6,460 bases of DNA from Acidimicrobiaceae bacterium (lineage in GTDB: Bacteria > Actinomycetota > Acidimicrobiia > Acidimicrobiales > Microtrichaceae): NCBI GenBank assembly GCA_003514205.1, contig DORQ01000129.1, positions 1 to 6,460 on the forward strand, written 5' to 3'. Shown in pieces: positions 5,420 through 6,460 of this stretch. The notes beneath the pieces were generated by a model. That model did not search any database, had not been told where the DNA came from, and saw only the letters and a program-made list of their open reading frames with translations. How positions within the stretch are numbered: the stretch's first letter is position 1; each line of letters opens with the position of its first letter. The position numbers were made by a program, and so were the translations under genes.

Positions 5420-6460
5420 TTAGCGAGCGCCCTTTCGTGGGCGGGCCGGATCGCGAATGATCAGCGTCCGGGCTTTGAGATAGGCGCCCTCAGGGAAGCC
5501 GACGGGATGATCCAGCGCGTGTGCGGTGTCGCAATAGAGCTCGCCGATCACTCCCGCCCGATCAAGTCCTTGGTCGATTGCTGCATGGAACTCGCCCACG
5601 GTGACCCGGCTCGAGCATGAAGCTTGCATCAACAAGCCGCCGGGATTGACTAATGGCGCTGCGAGTTCGACGAGTCGTTCATAGGCTGCCAATGCGGCCC
5701 CAACGTTTCGCTGTTTCTGGGCGAACGAGGGTGGATCAACAACAACGAGGTCGAATCGTTTCCGGCGCTGATTCAGGCCATCGAGTGCAGCGAACGCGTC
5801 ATCGCATTGGTACGAAAACCGGCAGGTGCTGACCGTCGGGAGTTCCCGGTTTCGATCAATGTTGGCTTTCACGGCATCGATCGCGTGCGGGCTGATGTCC
5901 ACGCTGTGCACTGAGACAGCGCCACCCGCTGCGGCGTGAACGGTGAAGCCACCTGATGAGCTAAACACATCGAGCACTGCTCTGGACTTGCTGATTCTCC
6001 GGACGAGTGCCCGGTTCTCTCGTTGATCGAGGAACGCTCCGGTCTTGGGGCCGTGAACGAGATCTGCCTCGAACTTCAAGCCGTTCTCGAGGTACTCAAC
6101 GACTGGGTCTAAGTCGGAGTGCTCTGAAATGATCATTCCGTTGCCGAGGCCAAGGCGCTCCGCCGCAGGTGCTACTCGACGGGCGAAGCGAAGAACTACT
6201 GCCCGGTTGCGAATCACCGAGCCGAGCGCTGTGACAATGCTCGGGAGGTGGGCAATGAGTGCCTCGCTGTAGATCTTCATCACTACTTGGTCGCCATAGC
6301 GATCAATCACCAGAGATCCAAGACCATCATTTTCGCCATTCACGACTCGATACGCGCTGGTTCGCTCGTCTGACACGAGGGCGGAACGAACCTTGAGTGC
6401 TTGAGCGATCCGTCGCGACCAGAAGGCCTCGTCGAGGGGCTCACCCTGTGAGCGATGCAT
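5420..6460 (-). CDS. RlmI-like SAM-dependent 23S rRNA (cytosine-5) methyltransferase, 5' end outside window
   Basis: This is a class I methyltransferase of the COG1092 (RlmI/YccW) group, whose E. coli member makes m5C1962 in 23S rRNA. The visible 346 residues begin with FWSRRIAQALKVRSAL, which aligns just after the PUA domain of RlmI. NGENDGLGSLVIDRYGD (41-57) and the EEHG-like, KTGAFLDQRENR (139-150) central region follow. The SAM site is VLDVFSSSGGF (162-172) with acidic D188 (VDIS). The catalytic loop is DPPSF (242-246), and a second Cys region is SCSSR (281-285, C282). DHPVGFPEGAYLK near the end is also family-typical. A Met codon sits exactly at the window edge, but full-length relatives carry a ~70-residue PUA domain before this point, so the gene most likely continues beyond it. 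Exact target base and enzyme name are inferred from the family. Confidence 0.9.
   Translation of the reverse strand: MHRSQGEPLDEAFWSRRIAQALKVRSALVSDERTSAYRVVNGENDGLGSLVIDRYGDQVVMKIYSEALIAHLPSIVTALGSVIRNRAVVLRFARRVAPAAERLGLGNGMIISEHSDLDPVVEYLENGLKFEADLVHGPKTGAFLDQRENRALVRRISKSRAVLDVFSSSGGFTVHAAAGGAVSVHSVDISPHAIDAVKANIDRNRELPTVSTCRFSYQCDDAFAALDGLNQRRKRFDLVVVDPPSFAQKQRNVGAALAAYERLVELAAPLVNPGGLLMQASCSSRVTVGEFHAAIDQGLDRAGVIGELYCDTAHALDHPVGFPEGAYLKARTLIIRDPARPRKGAR

Noticed and set aside
5428..5443. CGCCC/GGGCG hairpin at the end of the methyltransferase gene as a terminator
   Set aside because: The 5-bp stem lies inside the coding sequence before the stop and has no T-tract; probably chance in GC-rich DNA.
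1..6460. CRISPR array, tRNA or rRNA gene, IS element or transposase
   Set aside because: I found no regularly spaced direct repeats, no tRNA-like cloverleaf and no transposase motif anywhere in the window.

Overview
The window looks like a piece of an actinobacterial chromosome. The DNA is GC-rich but not extreme. The protein sequences resemble actinobacterial homologues (a PmmB-like sugar mutase, a P450-type [3Fe-4S] ferredoxin, an AlkB-type oxygenase), and two genes appear to start without a leader directly behind a TANNNT -10 box, which is common in Actinomycetota. A marine or freshwater Acidimicrobiia-like organism is a plausible guess, but nothing in the window proves it.

Layout. Positions 1-3429 (+ strand) hold a tight three-gene operon: the C-terminal part of a thymidine/pyrimidine-nucleoside phosphorylase (cut by the window edge), a PHYHD1-like Fe(II)/2-oxoglutarate dioxygenase starting 1 nt after its stop, and an alpha-D-phosphohexomutase family enzyme joined by an ATGA overlap. 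A gap of about 165 nt with two inverted repeats follows. Positions 3560-4348 (+) hold a compact two-gene module that looks like a type II toxin-antitoxin pair: a small helix-turn-helix protein and a PIN-domain RNase. It has its own promoter, and a perfect 18-nt inverted repeat covers the -10 box. The two genes lie in the same reading frame and are separated by one TGA plus five codons.

The rest is on the minus strand: an AlkB-like DNA/RNA dealkylating dioxygenase (4398-5078, convergent with the PIN gene), a 65-residue [3Fe-4S] ferredoxin (5166-5363), and an RlmI-like 23S rRNA methyltransferase lacking its N-terminal PUA domain because the window ends (5420-6460).

How they work together. The phosphorylase releases (deoxy)ribose-1-phosphate from pyrimidine nucleosides, and the mutase could convert it to the 5-phosphate, so the operon reads as nucleoside salvage/catabolism with an unexplained oxygenase in the middle. 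The HTH-PIN pair looks like an independent accessory cassette. The AlkB, ferredoxin and methyltransferase genes show no obvious shared pathway. The most interesting items are the HTH-PIN module with its operator-promoter arrangement and the oxygenase embedded in the nucleoside operon.
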